A stretch of DNA of 64,000 bases from GYS-P2D sp964489125 (GCA_964489125.1 CAZAXY010000002.1:21896-85895), one strand, 5' to 3'. Positions 19,016 to 28,184 are shown, counted from the first letter of the stretch. Translations and numbers: made by a program. Notes: a model not told the origin generated them from the sequence alone.

Positions 19016-21127
19016 TTAATTTAAATAAAGTATAATAGCCTGATTGTCAATATTTTTTCCAGAATTTATAGATTGTTTGACAACTTTGCCCGTTCCTTCA
19101 ACTTTTACGTCCATTCCTAGGTTTTCTAGAACATAAACTGCATCTCTCAAGCCCATTCCCGCCAAATCCGGAACTGTTTTCGTCGATATTTTTGCCTTCG
19201 CCGATATCACACTTCCATCCTCTTGATGACCCCCTCTAATCCATCTGCCGTCTCCTTCAAAACCAACGTCGACGTCAGCAAATATTTCATTATAATCTCC
19301 ACCAAATCCATAGACTTCTCCAGTATAATAAGATTGATCCGATTCGCGCTGAATGGGAGTCCGACTATGAATGGCAAAATCCTCATGATCTATAGCGTAA
19401 GTCCAATCCATAATTGTCTTAAATACCGGACCGGCAACTACATTACCATAGTACTTACTACCCTTCAGTCCATAGACCACAACGATCATCGAATACTTAG
19501 GATCATCAATAGGCCAATATCCTGCAAATGAAGCATTGTAACTACTATTGTCTTCGCTCGTATAATTCACTTTAGTTGTACCAGTCTTCCCAGCAAAAGT
19601 GTAAAGATCTGATTTGATGGATTTACCTGTTCCTCGTTCAACAACACCCTCCATCATATTTTGGAGCAATCGAATATTGGTCTTGGATGCAATGCGCTCT
19701 TTTCGAACAACAGGATCAAAGCGCTTGATGATTTTTTCGTTGGAACTTATCGCTGAAACCAATTGTGGCTTCATCAATTTCCCATCATTCGCTACGGCAT
19801 TGTAGAAATTTAAAATCTGCAAAGGAGTCATAGACAATTCGTATCCATGAGCCATCCAAGGAACCGTGGTTCCGTACCATTCCTTTCTGTTGTTTTCTGG
19901 ATGCTTGATATATGATTTTTGTTCGCCAACCAAGTCGATTCCGGTAATATCTCCAAAACCGAACTGCATCAATCGCTTATAATAGGACATGCGATCTTCT
20001 TTGCTCCCATAACTCTCTTGCATTATTGACGCAATACCTATGTTAGAAGATTTTTCGAATGCTTGTTGTAGTGTTCCTTTAGGGATGCCATGGGGACTTG
20101 AGTCATACATCCATTGGTCCCAGAATTTTTTCTTTCCACCTGAGAAATCGACGATAGTTTCAGGTGAAGCGAAATTGTCTTCCAATAGCGATAATACACT
20201 TGCTGCCTTGATGGTACTTCCCGGCTCAGAGCGCCGAGCAATTGCCATATTGTGAAACTCCCCAATCTGATCTGCCTTATTGCGAGACAGATTGGACATC
20301 GCCTTAATTCTACCAGTCCGAACCTCCATAAGAATGGCTACTCCTGCTTCTGCCTGATGTTCCTCAATACTACTTAAGAGCACATTGTGCACAATATCTT
20401 GCATAGGAACATTGATGGTCGTCACCAAATCCTGACCTTTGACGATCTCGAAATCTGTCGGATCATACACTGGCACGAATATAGGTCCAGGCATTTTTTG
20501 CATATAGGCTTTCTTCCGCTCTCCTCTTAACACTTTATCAAATGCATTCTCTAAGCCTACCATTCCCTGATCGCGATAAACCCCTAACGATCTGGAAGCA
20601 AGATCTGAGAAAGGTTTCTTGCGCAAGAATTTCTTCTCCTTCATGAGGCCTCCCTTATACCTACTGTACTTAAGAAGTGGATAATTCCTAAAGCGCTCTA
20701 AGCCGTAATGATCTACATTCGACATAATATGGATATAGCTATTCCCGTCTTTTCTTGCATTCTTAATAAATGTCGCCCATTCGTAAGAGGACTTCCCACC
20801 AGGGTATACAGCCAGAGAATCTGCCAAGGAATTAATCTCATTATGGAATAATGACGCTTTTGCAACTGTAGGATCCATCTTCAAATCGAAAAACTCAACA
20901 GAAGTAGCCAAGAGCGATTCCTGGTCATCGGCATATATACTCCCCCTGAGCGTGGGTACATCCATCCATACCATGTTGCGATCCTCGTTCTTCTTAATCC
21001 AATCCTTCCCTTCAACAATAGAAATGGTAAATAGCTTCCAAGCTATAACTAAGGCAAAAACCACAAAAAGGAACAAGATGAAATACACCCTGTAGAGCAA
21101 TTCATTCTTACGAGCAGTCTCAGGCAT
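19016..21127 (-). CDS. ftsI: Division-specific transpeptidase FtsI (PBP3-like) with PASTA domain
   Basis: A 703-residue class B penicillin-binding protein that cross-links septal peptidoglycan. One N-terminal transmembrane helix (VYFILFLFVVFALVIAWKLF, residues 9-28) is followed by the dimerisation domain and the transpeptidase domain: SxxK is STIK near residue 305, SxN is SSN near 365, and KTGT is near 516. The C-terminal 55 residues (KTVPDLAGMGLRDAVYVLENLG) form one PASTA domain, common in Bacteroidota FtsI. The 3' end of ftsL overlaps its start by 8 bases. Confidence 0.96.
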   Translation of the reverse strand: MPETARKNELLYRVYFILFLFVVFALVIAWKLFTISIVEGKDWIKKNEDRNMVWMDVPTLRGSIYADDQESLLATSVEFFDLKMDPTVAKASLFHNEINSLADSLAVYPGGKSSYEWATFIKNARKDGNSYIHIMSNVDHYGLERFRNYPLLKYSRYKGGLMKEKKFLRKKPFSDLASRSLGVYRDQGMVGLENAFDKVLRGERKKAYMQKMPGPIFVPVYDPTDFEIVKGQDLVTTINVPMQDIVHNVLLSSIEEHQAEAGVAILMEVRTGRIKAMSNLSRNKADQIGEFHNMAIARRSEPGSTIKAASVLSLLEDNFASPETIVDFSGGKKKFWDQWMYDSSPHGIPKGTLQQAFEKSSNIGIASIMQESYGSKEDRMSYYKRLMQFGFGDITGIDLVGEQKSYIKHPENNRKEWYGTTVPWMAHGYELSMTPLQILNFYNAVANDGKLMKPQLVSAISSNEKIIKRFDPVVRKERIASKTNIRLLQNMMEGVVERGTGKSIKSDLYTFAGKTGTTKVNYTSEDNSSYNASFAGYWPIDDPKYSMIVVVYGLKGSKYYGNVVAGPVFKTIMDWTYAIDHEDFAIHSRTPIQRESDQSYYTGEVYGFGGDYNEIFADVDVGFEGDGRWIRGGHQEDGSVISAKAKISTKTVPDLAGMGLRDAVYVLENLGMDVKVEGTGKVVKQSINSGKNIDNQAIILYLN

Positions 21128-21404
21128 CCTTGTTATCTATTTTTTTAGGAACAGGAACCTCATCCTTAATGTCAATGCCATCAATGTCCTTAATTACCTG
21201 ATTAAGAGTGCCTTCATAAAGACTTTTTTTCTTGATTGAATAGTACTCTCGCTTGAGTGCTTCTATTTCTTTATGCTGACTGTTGATTGTTCTTATTTTT
21301 TTCTGAACAGAATGAACATTACCAATGTATATCACAACCAATACACCTATGAGCACCACAAATGGTATCCAGTTAATGAATTGATTTGACTTTTTTGCTT
21401 TCAT
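21120..21404 (-). CDS. ftsL: FtsL-like division protein
   Basis: A 94-residue bitopic protein: a basic cytosolic N-terminus, one transmembrane helix (WIPFVVLIGVLVVIYIGNVH, about residues 12-31), then a coiled-coil stretch (IRTINSQHKEIEALKREYYSIKK, cited in part) and an acidic tail. Size, topology and position between rsmH and ftsI are those of FtsL, which with FtsB and FtsQ activates FtsWI. Sequence similarity within this family is weak, so position carries the call. It overlaps ftsI by 8 bases and starts 11 bases after rsmH. Confidence 0.85.
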   Translation of the reverse strand: MKAKKSNQFINWIPFVVLIGVLVVIYIGNVHSVQKKIRTINSQHKEIEALKREYYSIKKKSLYEGTLNQVIKDIDGIDIKDEVPVPKKIDNKDA

Positions 21405-21415
21405 TGATTTGTTCT

Positions 21416-22321
21416 CTATTTTTTTTGAGCCACTCTCATCTTAGCGCTTGCAGCTCTACTATTAGCTTCAATTTCTTGTTGTGGCGGTATGATTGGTTTT
21501 TTAGTTAATGGCTCCATTACATTTAGAGACCTACCATACTCATCGACCATCTTTATTTTTTCAAAATTGTTATCCCTAAACAACTGCTTAACTAATTTAT
21601 CTTCCAGTGAGTGATAACTAATCACCACCAATCGCCCACCGCTCCTCAACGCTTGCATAGTACTCAGCAACATTTCCTTAAGAACTCCAAGCTCGTCATT
21701 TACTTCTATTCTTAATGCTTGATAGACCTGAGCGCTGTAGCGTTGACGATCCCCTCGGTACACTCGATCAATGATACGCTCCAGATCTGCAACCATCTCG
21801 ACCTTAGCATGGCGCCGAGAATCCACTATTGCATTGGCCAGTGTTCTGCTATTACGTACCTCTCCATATAGAGAGAATATGTCTTGCAAACCGTGCGCAT
21901 CATATGCATGTAGAATATCTGCTGCTGTGCGTGTAGCTGATTGGTTCATCCTCATATCCAATAGCGCATCATACCTGTACGAAAAGCCTCTCTCTGCATC
22001 ATCAAAATGATGTGAAGAAACTCCCAAGTCTGCGAGAATACCATCAACGCCCTCTATGCCATAATAATCCAAGAAACGATTTATGTACGCGAAATTGCTC
22101 TGCACAAATAGTAGTCGCTCATCATCTATGATGTTTCGTTGTGCATCAAGATCTTGATCCACACCTATCAACAATGCACTCTCACCAAGTCGACTCAACA
22201 CCTCTCTGCTATGACCACCGCCACCATACGTTACATCAAGATAGACTCCATTGTGATCTGTGATCAGCCAATCGACACTTTCTGACAGAAGCACCGGCTG
22301 ATGATACCCAGATCCAATCAT
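21416..22321 (-). CDS. rsmH: 16S rRNA (cytosine1402-N4)-methyltransferase
   Basis: A 301-residue SAM-dependent enzyme that methylates C1402 of 16S rRNA. The start GYHQPVLLSESVDWL is the family hallmark. The SAM motif is YLDVTYGGGGHSREVL near residue 28, and DGILADLGVSSHHFDDAERGFS near 95 (cited in part) carries the conserved Asp-Leu-Gly-Val-Ser-Ser. The C-terminal RLVVISYHSLEDKLVKQ is also typical. It overlaps mraZ by 4 bases (ATGA). Confidence 0.97.
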   Translation of the reverse strand: MIGSGYHQPVLLSESVDWLITDHNGVYLDVTYGGGGHSREVLSRLGESALLIGVDQDLDAQRNIIDDERLLFVQSNFAYINRFLDYYGIEGVDGILADLGVSSHHFDDAERGFSYRYDALLDMRMNQSATRTAADILHAYDAHGLQDIFSLYGEVRNSRTLANAIVDSRRHAKVEMVADLERIIDRVYRGDRQRYSAQVYQALRIEVNDELGVLKEMLLSTMQALRSGGRLVVISYHSLEDKLVKQLFRDNNFEKIKMVDEYGRSLNVMEPLTKKPIIPPQQEIEANSRAASAKMRVAQKK

Positions 22322-22776
22322 AAATCACTCTTGATTGTAGCTTCAAATATCTCATCGGCAATGGCAGAAAAATCTTCTGGCTCTTGATCGAGCATTGCTT
22401 CATATTTTTCAGCTGCCCATATTTCAATCTGATTTTGATAAGCAAACAAAATCGCCTGCGACTTTATTCCTGCATAAGACATCAGCCTCTTAGGAATAAT
22501 AAAGCGATCATTAGCATCAAGCTTCATTTGTGATGCACCACGATAAAAGTATCGTATGGCCTCTCGATGCTTCTTGCTATAGATGTTAAGCCTATCAATC
22601 TCATCTGTTTTTAGATCCCAAACTTTTTTAGGATACATGATCAAATGTTTTTCGAATCCTCTATTGAGCGTAAATCCCAACTCAACTTCATGGATTTGCT
22701 TTATGAGCGTGGCAGGCACACGCAATCTCCCTTTGGAGTCAACCTTGCATTCATACTCACCTGTTAGCTTATCCAT
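22318..22776 (-). CDS. mraZ: Transcriptional regulator MraZ
   Basis: A 152-residue protein when started at the ATG at 22776, which gives the family N-terminus (MDKLTGEYECKVDSKGRLRVP). An earlier in-frame start at 22806 would add ten residues and overlap the predicted promoter. Two SpoVT/AbrB-like DNA-binding repeats are visible: KVDSKGRLRVPATL near residue 12 and KLDANDRFIIPKRL near 87. MraZ forms a ring and represses its own operon by binding three direct repeats; such an array lies directly upstream at 22821-22845. It is the first gene of the division cluster. Confidence 0.96.
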   Translation of the reverse strand: MDKLTGEYECKVDSKGRLRVPATLIKQIHEVELGFTLNRGFEKHLIMYPKKVWDLKTDEIDRLNIYSKKHREAIRYFYRGASQMKLDANDRFIIPKRLMSYAGIKSQAILFAYQNQIEIWAAEKYEAMLDQEPEDFSAIADEIFEATIKSDL

Positions 22777-22803
22777 TCTGTTAGTCGAAAGACATATTAG
22801 AAA

Positions 22804-22845
22804 CAAATATATATATGAATTCCCACTTTATTCCACATTTATCCA
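22804..22845 (-). promoter_or_regulatory. Promoter of the division cluster with three-box MraZ operator
   Basis: Reading the minus strand, three TGG boxes occur at exact 10-base spacing: TGGAT, TGGAA and TGGGA (plus-strand complements at 22841-22845, 22831-22835 and 22821-22825), each separated by 5 bases. This is the TGGGN-N5 array known to bind MraZ in other bacteria. Nine bases downstream lies TATATTTG (22804-22811), an exact match to the Bacteroidota -7 element TAnnTTTG. The operator therefore covers the -33 region, as expected for autorepression. The leader to the mraZ ATG would be about 20 bases. Confidence 0.8.
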
Positions 22846-22939
22846 CTTTTTATAAATAATGTGAGGATATTTAAATTTTTACAAATAGTGAATTTTACAT
22901 ATTAAAATATAATTTAACACATATATAACTGATATACAA

Positions 22940-22972
22940 ATTGTTAGTTGAATATTAGAGTTATTAGCTTTG
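22940..22972 (+). promoter_or_regulatory. Probable promoter of the 23070 lipoprotein gene
   Basis: ATTG at 22940-22943 is followed after 21 bases by TAGCTTTG at 22965-22972, fitting the Bacteroidota pattern TTG-N19-21-TAnnTTTG. It is divergent from the mraZ promoter and would give a leader of about 90 bases. AT-rich intergenic DNA makes chance matches possible. Confidence 0.45.
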
Positions 22973-23069
22973 CTCATCTACAGAAGAGTAAAAAATAAAA
23001 AATCTTTGCCTAGAGTACAATTAGCGGGTATTGTGCGTTATCGGTATTAGCATCTGAACAAGAGAGAAT

Positions 23070-23510
23070 ATGTGGAGAATAATATGCTTTATACTATTTG
23101 CGGCTTTTGTAGGCTGCGGATCAGAAGATGATTGTAATAATAATACCCAAGATGTATTATGCTTAGATGATTTTGGCTGCCCCAATGCTGCTTTTCAGGT
23201 AAGCATAGAAAGTCAGCAGGAATTTCAGCTGATCAGAAATCAAGAAGACTTCGATATAATGGTGTTTACAAGATGTGGAGTACAGATTGATTGGGACGCA
23301 TATGATCTTGTCATAGGAACAGTCCGACTTACATCTGGACTGTCGAATATCCAGAAGAGAAGTACAAAAAATTGTATTACGAATCAAAATCTTTTAGATA
23401 TAGTAATAAATACTAATATCTCTACCTCAGCCGCAACAATAACATGGCAAGCCGTCATCCCAAAGTTAGACGATAACGAATCTCTCTTCGTGGATATATC
23501 AGTCCAGTAA
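23070..23510 (+). CDS. Hypothetical lipoprotein
   Basis: A 146-residue protein with a short lipoprotein signal peptide ending in the lipobox FVGC (Cys16), followed by an acidic stretch. The start is preceded by an AGAGAGAA ribosome-binding-like sequence. Six further cysteines are present (DDCNN, VLCLD, FGCPN, TRCGV, KNCIT), suggesting disulfides. The second half alternates hydrophobic and polar residues as in a small beta-sandwich (VIGTVRLTSGL, ATITWQAVIPKL). No family is recognised. It is probably a periplasmic or surface lipoprotein transcribed alone, divergent from mraZ. Confidence 0.6.
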   Translation: MWRIICFILFAAFVGCGSEDDCNNNTQDVLCLDDFGCPNAAFQVSIESQQEFQLIRNQEDFDIMVFTRCGVQIDWDAYDLVIGTVRLTSGLSNIQKRSTKNCITNQNLLDIVINTNISTSAATITWQAVIPKLDDNESLFVDISVQ

Positions 23511-23597
23511 TCCGCTTTACTTCTAAAGCGCTAATAATAATTGGATTGATACACAGCCATTTTTCTCATTTCATTGTTATGATCACAAAATGCAAAT

Positions 23598-24779
23598 ATG
23601 AGAGAAGCAGTAATAGTTTCTACAGCACGTACGCCAATAGGACGAGCTTACAAAGGTGCATACAATGATACATATGCCCCAACACTAACAGGAAAAGCCA
23701 TCCAAGCGGCAGTAGATCGCGCTAAAATTAATCCAGAAGAAGTTGAGGATTGCATCATCGGATGTGCTATGCAGCAAGGAACACAAAGCCCTAATATCGG
23801 AAGACTTGCTGCATTAGCAGGGGGGTTACCAGTCTCTGTACCTGGCATGTCCATCGATCGTCAGTGCTCTAGTGGCCTTATGGCTGTTGCAACTGCAGCT
23901 AAGCAGATTGTCATGGATCAGCAACAAGTAGTAGTCGGTGGTGGAGTAGAGTCCATCAGTCTTGTGCAAAATAAGAATATGAATATGCACAAGATGTTTG
24001 ACAAGAATCTCATGGCTAAGCATAAGGACATATACATGCCCATGCTCCAGACTGCCGAAATCGTCGCTAAGCGTTATGGGATCAGTCGTGATGCACAAGA
24101 CGAATATGGCTATCAGAGTCAGATGCGGACGGCTGCAGGTCAAGAGGCCGGCCGCTTTGATCAAGAGATTATTCCTATCACCACTACCAAGGTTATCAAA
24201 GACAAAGTCACAGGTGACATATCTCGTGAGGAGGTTACCCTAACTAAGGATGAAGGGAATAGACCTGGAACTACTCCAGAAGGATTAGCAGGATTAAGAC
24301 TCGTAAATGAGGGAGGCACAATTACCGCTGGCAATGCCAGTCAGCTCTCCGATGGCGCTTCAGCTAATATCCTAATGGAGGCTAAGCTGGCAGAGCAGAG
24401 AGGACTTGAGCCCTTAGGAGCTTATAGAGGAATGGCTGTTGCTGGCTGCGAACCTGATGAAATGGGTATCGGACCAGTGTATGCAATTCCTAAACTCCTG
24501 AAGAACTTTGGTCTCAAGATGGAAGACATCGGATTATGGGAGCTCAACGAAGCCTTTGCTGTACAGGTGCTTTACTGTCGAGATAAGTTAGGTATACCAA
24601 ATGAATTACTCAATGTAAACGGTGGAGCCATATCAATTGGCCACCCTTATGGAATGACTGGAGCAAGAATGGTGGGACACTCACTAATAGAAGGAAAAAG
24701 ACGAGGTGCAAAATATGTAGTCGTCACTATGTGCGTCGGTGGAGGAATAGGGGCCGCAGGATTATTCGAGGTGTATTAA
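23598..24779 (+). CDS. Acetyl-CoA C-acyltransferase (thiolase)
   Basis: A 393-residue thiolase that cleaves 3-ketoacyl-CoA to acetyl-CoA and a shortened acyl-CoA. The start MREAVIVSTARTPIGR is typical. The acyl-accepting cysteine is Cys90 in RQCSSGLMA; the catalytic His is in GGAISIGHPYGMTGARM near residue 350; the proton-donating Cys is in VVTMCVGGGIGAAGL near 380. NEAFA near 318 is also conserved. It leads a plus-strand group with an acyl-CoA dehydrogenase, a thioesterase and a phosphatase-like gene, so a degradative (beta-oxidation) role is more likely than a biosynthetic one. Confidence 0.93.
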   Translation: MREAVIVSTARTPIGRAYKGAYNDTYAPTLTGKAIQAAVDRAKINPEEVEDCIIGCAMQQGTQSPNIGRLAALAGGLPVSVPGMSIDRQCSSGLMAVATAAKQIVMDQQQVVVGGGVESISLVQNKNMNMHKMFDKNLMAKHKDIYMPMLQTAEIVAKRYGISRDAQDEYGYQSQMRTAAGQEAGRFDQEIIPITTTKVIKDKVTGDISREEVTLTKDEGNRPGTTPEGLAGLRLVNEGGTITAGNASQLSDGASANILMEAKLAEQRGLEPLGAYRGMAVAGCEPDEMGIGPVYAIPKLLKNFGLKMEDIGLWELNEAFAVQVLYCRDKLGIPNELLNVNGGAISIGHPYGMTGARMVGHSLIEGKRRGAKYVVVTMCVGGGIGAAGLFEVY

Positions 24780-24937
24780 TTCAGTTGATAATAATGATCT
24801 ATCAAGGGAGGGGCATTCATGCTGATTGTCTCTCCTTTTCATTTGTGGTAAAATATAAACAGCCAATTTATTTAACCCAATTAAGCGACGCATGGTTATA
24901 TCTTTATAATCATTGAATAATCCAATAACAAATCGAC

Positions 24938-26155
24938 ATGTACGCTGACCTACAGATCAACAGAGACATATATGACAGTGATGAGCATCGCATGCTCAGA
25001 GAGACCGTACAAGAATATGTGAAACAACATGTACTACCCTACCGAGAGGAATGGGAGGAGCAAACTTGTTGCAGCAGGGAGGCATGGCTCAAGGCTGGCG
25101 AACTCGGCTTACTCAACCTGAGTATATCAGATCAATATGGTGGTGGCGGATTAGATTTTTCATTTAGCGCACTGTTAATTGAAGAAATGTCTAAAATGGG
25201 TCCTGACTCTCCAGGCATATCGATGCACTCGGACATTGTAGCGCCTTATATAGAGCAGTATGGCACGGAAGAACAGAAGATGCACTACTTACCTAAAATG
25301 GCCACAGGAGAGCTTATAGGCTCACTGGGCATGACTGAGCCCAGCACTGGCAGTGATGTGCAAGCTATTAAAAGTAACGCCGTTGATAAGGGAGACCATT
25401 GGTTACTCAACGGATCTAAGACATTTATCACTATAGGATATTCCTCGGATTTTACGCTGGTGGCGTGTAAGACCAGACCAGGAACAGATAAGGAAGGTAT
25501 CAGTCTACTAATAGTAGATGCTAATCTGGATGGATTTAGTAAAGGAAGACCATTCAAAAAACTTGGGTTGAAGACAAGTGATACTTGTGAACTCTTCTTC
25601 GAGGATGTTAAGGTCCCTAAGGATAGACTATTGGGCCAAGAAGGTATGGGCTTTATAATGATGATGACAGAGCTACCGCGAGAGCGCTTAACGATTGCCT
25701 TACAATCTATCGGAGCAGCAGAAGGTGCTATCGAAGAGGTTATTGAGTATACTTCTGAGCGAAAGGCGTTCAAGCAGCCCGTAGCAGGGTTTCAAAATAC
25801 ACAATTCAAGGTGACCGAGGCCGCTATGCGCCTACAACTGAATCAGTGCTATGTGGATAAGTGCACAGAACTTCTGAAGGAGCATAAGCTTACCGCAGAA
25901 CAAGCTTCAATAGCCAAGTGTATGGCGACAGAAATGCAGTTTGATGTATTAGATCAATGCTTACAGTTGCACGGTGGTTATGGATATATGTGGGAATATA
26001 ATATCTGTCGAATGTTCGCGGATAGCCGTGTATCTCGCATATACGGAGGCACCAACGAAATCATGAAAGTCATGATATCTCGGAAGCTGTTCAACAATTA
26101 CTTCGCTGAAATGAAAGCTAAGCGCAAAGCCAAAAAGATGGCCATGAGTAATTAA
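24938..26155 (+). CDS. Acyl-CoA dehydrogenase
   Basis: A 405-residue FAD enzyme that introduces the alpha-beta double bond in acyl-CoA. Family motifs are GSLGMTEPSTGSDVQAIKS near residue 130, TFITIGYSSDFTLVACKT near 163, and the C-terminal LQLHGGYGYMWEYNICRMFAD followed by RIYGGTNEIMKVMISRK near 370 (each cited in part). The IYGGTNEI form, with Gly where medium-chain enzymes carry the catalytic Glu, indicates the long-chain/isovaleryl-type subgroup whose base lies elsewhere. It follows the thiolase by 158 bases and precedes the thioesterase by 5. Confidence 0.93.
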   Translation: MYADLQINRDIYDSDEHRMLRETVQEYVKQHVLPYREEWEEQTCCSREAWLKAGELGLLNLSISDQYGGGGLDFSFSALLIEEMSKMGPDSPGISMHSDIVAPYIEQYGTEEQKMHYLPKMATGELIGSLGMTEPSTGSDVQAIKSNAVDKGDHWLLNGSKTFITIGYSSDFTLVACKTRPGTDKEGISLLIVDANLDGFSKGRPFKKLGLKTSDTCELFFEDVKVPKDRLLGQEGMGFIMMMTELPRERLTIALQSIGAAEGAIEEVIEYTSERKAFKQPVAGFQNTQFKVTEAAMRLQLNQCYVDKCTELLKEHKLTAEQASIAKCMATEMQFDVLDQCLQLHGGYGYMWEYNICRMFADSRVSRIYGGTNEIMKVMISRKLFNNYFAEMKAKRKAKKMAMSN

Positions 26156-26160
26156 TATCT

Positions 26161-26619
26161 ATGATATATAGAGGAGAGGAAGTCTTGCGGCTTCTCCAAT
26201 CATTTATGCCATCGGACCAGGCTCAGTTTCCGCCTAATGTTGCGAAATTGCTAGGAATGGAATTCATTTCTTATGATGATCATGATCAAATCATGCACAT
26301 CCGAATGCCTATCAAGCCAGAGTTCAACAATCCTATAAACATCACCTTTGGTGGCACGCATGGAATGTACTTTGATATGGCATACGGACCATTCAGTGGA
26401 TTAGTAACAAAAGCGGCTACGACAAGCCTCGATCTCAATGTGACCTTTATCAAGCCTCTTATGGTCAGTGATGATTATGTGCATGTTAAAGCATATGTCA
26501 TCAGCCAATCAAAACAATTTCTTAATCTAAGAGGTGAGGCCTATAAAGCAGAAGGGACTCTCGTAGCCACATCAACAAGTCGTATGATGATACTTGATTC
26601 AAATAGGATAAAGGCATAA
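26161..26619 (+). CDS. PaaI-like hot-dog thioesterase
   Basis: A 152-residue protein with the single hot-dog domain of PaaI-type acyl-CoA thioesterases: FNNPINITFGGTHGMYFDMA near residue 57 (normally HGG...D) and SLDLNVTFIKPL near 90. The HGG start is altered to FGGTHG, with a His two residues later. Such enzymes hydrolyse acyl-CoA to free CoA. It starts 5 bases after the acyl-CoA dehydrogenase stop, so the two are almost certainly cotranscribed. Confidence 0.8.
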   Translation: MIYRGEEVLRLLQSFMPSDQAQFPPNVAKLLGMEFISYDDHDQIMHIRMPIKPEFNNPINITFGGTHGMYFDMAYGPFSGLVTKAATTSLDLNVTFIKPLMVSDDYVHVKAYVISQSKQFLNLRGEAYKAEGTLVATSTSRMMILDSNRIKA

Positions 26620-26631
26620 AGTGTACAATTT

Positions 26632-27324
26632 ATGAGTAAAATCTTCTTTATCCGTCACGGGCAAGCTTCATTTATGAAGAGTGACTACGATCAACTATCT
26701 GAGCTGGGCGAGCGACAAGCATATCAACTTGGACTGTTCTTTAAGAATCAGGGCATAAAATTGGATATGGTTTACGCTGGAACTCTAAAGCGGCAACAAC
26801 AAACCGCTCTAGCATGCCTCAAAGGGCTCGGACAAGAGTTAAACATCAATCTAAATCAGGGATATAATGAACATGAAGGGCCAGGCTTAGTCAAGGTTTT
26901 TTATCCTGAGAAGTTTCATATGAATAAGGAGCTCGATCCAGCTCAATTCGAGCAATACAGAAGAGAGTTTTATGGAACCTACTTTAAGCTCGCTATACCC
27001 TGGGTAAATGGAGAACTGGATGAGTCTAAACTAAGCGATATAGAGAGTTGGGCCACATTCAAATCCCGTTTTACGACAGCCTTTAAGGAGACCATGCAAA
27101 ACTGCCCCTCCGGATCGACTATTGCGATATTCACCTCTGGAGGCCCTGTTGGAGCTGCTGCTGGGGAAGTTTTGGGGTTGGCTGAAGACAAAACCATATC
27201 ATTAGGATGGCAGGTGAAAAATGCTTCGTTCTCGGAGTATCTCTATTCTAAAGGAAAAATATCTATGGTGAGCTTCAATGAGACCCCGCATCTGATCCAG
27301 ACTGGGATGCAAACACTTGTCTAA
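26632..27324 (+). CDS. Histidine-phosphatase-superfamily protein
   Basis: A 230-residue protein of the phosphoglycerate-mutase-like fold. The N-terminal RHG motif (IFFIRHGQASF) with the phosphate-accepting His is intact, and MVYAGTLKRQQQTA near residue 46 fits the family. At the place of the second catalytic His (usually a strand followed by HGG) the sequence reads AIFTSGGPVGAAA near 165, so that His is missing. It may still be a phosphatase with a modified site, or have another role. It is 12 bases after the thioesterase gene and ends the operon. Confidence 0.8.
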   Translation: MSKIFFIRHGQASFMKSDYDQLSELGERQAYQLGLFFKNQGIKLDMVYAGTLKRQQQTALACLKGLGQELNINLNQGYNEHEGPGLVKVFYPEKFHMNKELDPAQFEQYRREFYGTYFKLAIPWVNGELDESKLSDIESWATFKSRFTTAFKETMQNCPSGSTIAIFTSGGPVGAAAGEVLGLAEDKTISLGWQVKNASFSEYLYSKGKISMVSFNETPHLIQTGMQTLV

Positions 27325-27373
27325 AAAACTTGGCAAGCCCGAGTGATCTCGGTTAAAGACGATTCTAAAAATT

Positions 27374-27410
27374 AGATAAGAGGCACCTACTTTTTAGGAG
27401 CCCCTTATCT
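27374..27410. terminator. Long hairpin between convergent genes
   Basis: Arms at 27374-27389 and 27395-27410 pair at 14 of 16 positions with a 5-base CTTTT loop. It lies between the stop of the phosphatase-like gene and the stop of the convergent LTxxQ protein gene. The flanking U-runs are short, so it is a plausible bidirectional terminator or 3'-end stabiliser rather than a canonical one. Confidence 0.55.
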
Positions 27411-27422
27411 TTAAACACTAAA

Positions 27423-28184
27423 TCAATAATCAATCAAAACGAATTCAAGATGGCTGAATTCTCCTCGCTTTTGTGCATGCGAACGATTTTTGGTACGTTC
27501 TCCTCGATTTTCGGTAACACTCCTGCTCTTGTAAGGCGTAAGTCCTACCAAAGCCTGATTCCATGTGTTGATTTGATCACCTAAGTTCGTCCATATGACA
27601 TCGAGCTCCTCTTTGTGATTACTAACAATTTCCGATAACGCTTGGTGTTGCGCTTTTTTATCTTCTTTGCTGATTTTCTCTCGTGAGTCAGCATTAAGTG
27701 GCCTAGCCTGAGCACGCACTGTTCTTGCCGCAGCAATAGATTCTTTTTCTGCATTAGACAGCGAATTTTCAAACTCCAGCCTATATTTCTGTACGGCTGG
27801 AGCAATATGATCATCTATGTAAGCCTGGCGCTGCTCGCGCAAGGATTTTCTTTCAGCTCGAGCTTTCTTGTTTTTTGCCTTCTCCTCTTTTCGCATAGCG
27901 GTCAACTCTATCCACTTGGACATCTGATCTTGCGTTAAGATTTCTTCGAGGCCGCTTTTAAATACCGAAGGCTTGGTGGTGATTCTTACTTGCCGTGGCA
28001 CTCTGTCAGTGCCAGATTTGGTAGGCTTATGAGCCACATGTAATTCTTCTATTGCCACCACTTGTTCATCTGTAAGCTCTAATTCTTCAACATACGATAA
28101 GATGCTGCGAGGATTCTGTGCTATGGCCGCTATACCAAACATCAACGCCAGTATTGTTCCTACTACTACTTTTTTCAATCTCAT
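27423..28184 (-). CDS. Secreted LTxxQ (Spy/CpxP-like) protein
   Basis: A 253-residue protein with a signal peptide (VVVGTILALMFGIAAIAQ). Two LTxxQ-type segments are visible: ELTDEQVVAIEELH near residue 36 and ILTQDQMSKWIEL near 84. These are followed by a long, very basic helical stretch (KEEKAKNKKARAERKSL) and more charged helix. LTxxQ proteins such as Spy and CpxP are periplasmic chaperones or stress sensors, so a chaperone-like role is inferred only. It lies 88 bases downstream of the DUF4249 gene on the same strand. Confidence 0.5.
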   Translation of the reverse strand: MRLKKVVVGTILALMFGIAAIAQNPRSILSYVEELELTDEQVVAIEELHVAHKPTKSGTDRVPRQVRITTKPSVFKSGLEEILTQDQMSKWIELTAMRKEEKAKNKKARAERKSLREQRQAYIDDHIAPAVQKYRLEFENSLSNAEKESIAAARTVRAQARPLNADSREKISKEDKKAQHQALSEIVSNHKEELDVIWTNLGDQINTWNQALVGLTPYKSRSVTENRGERTKNRSHAQKRGEFSHLEFVLIDY

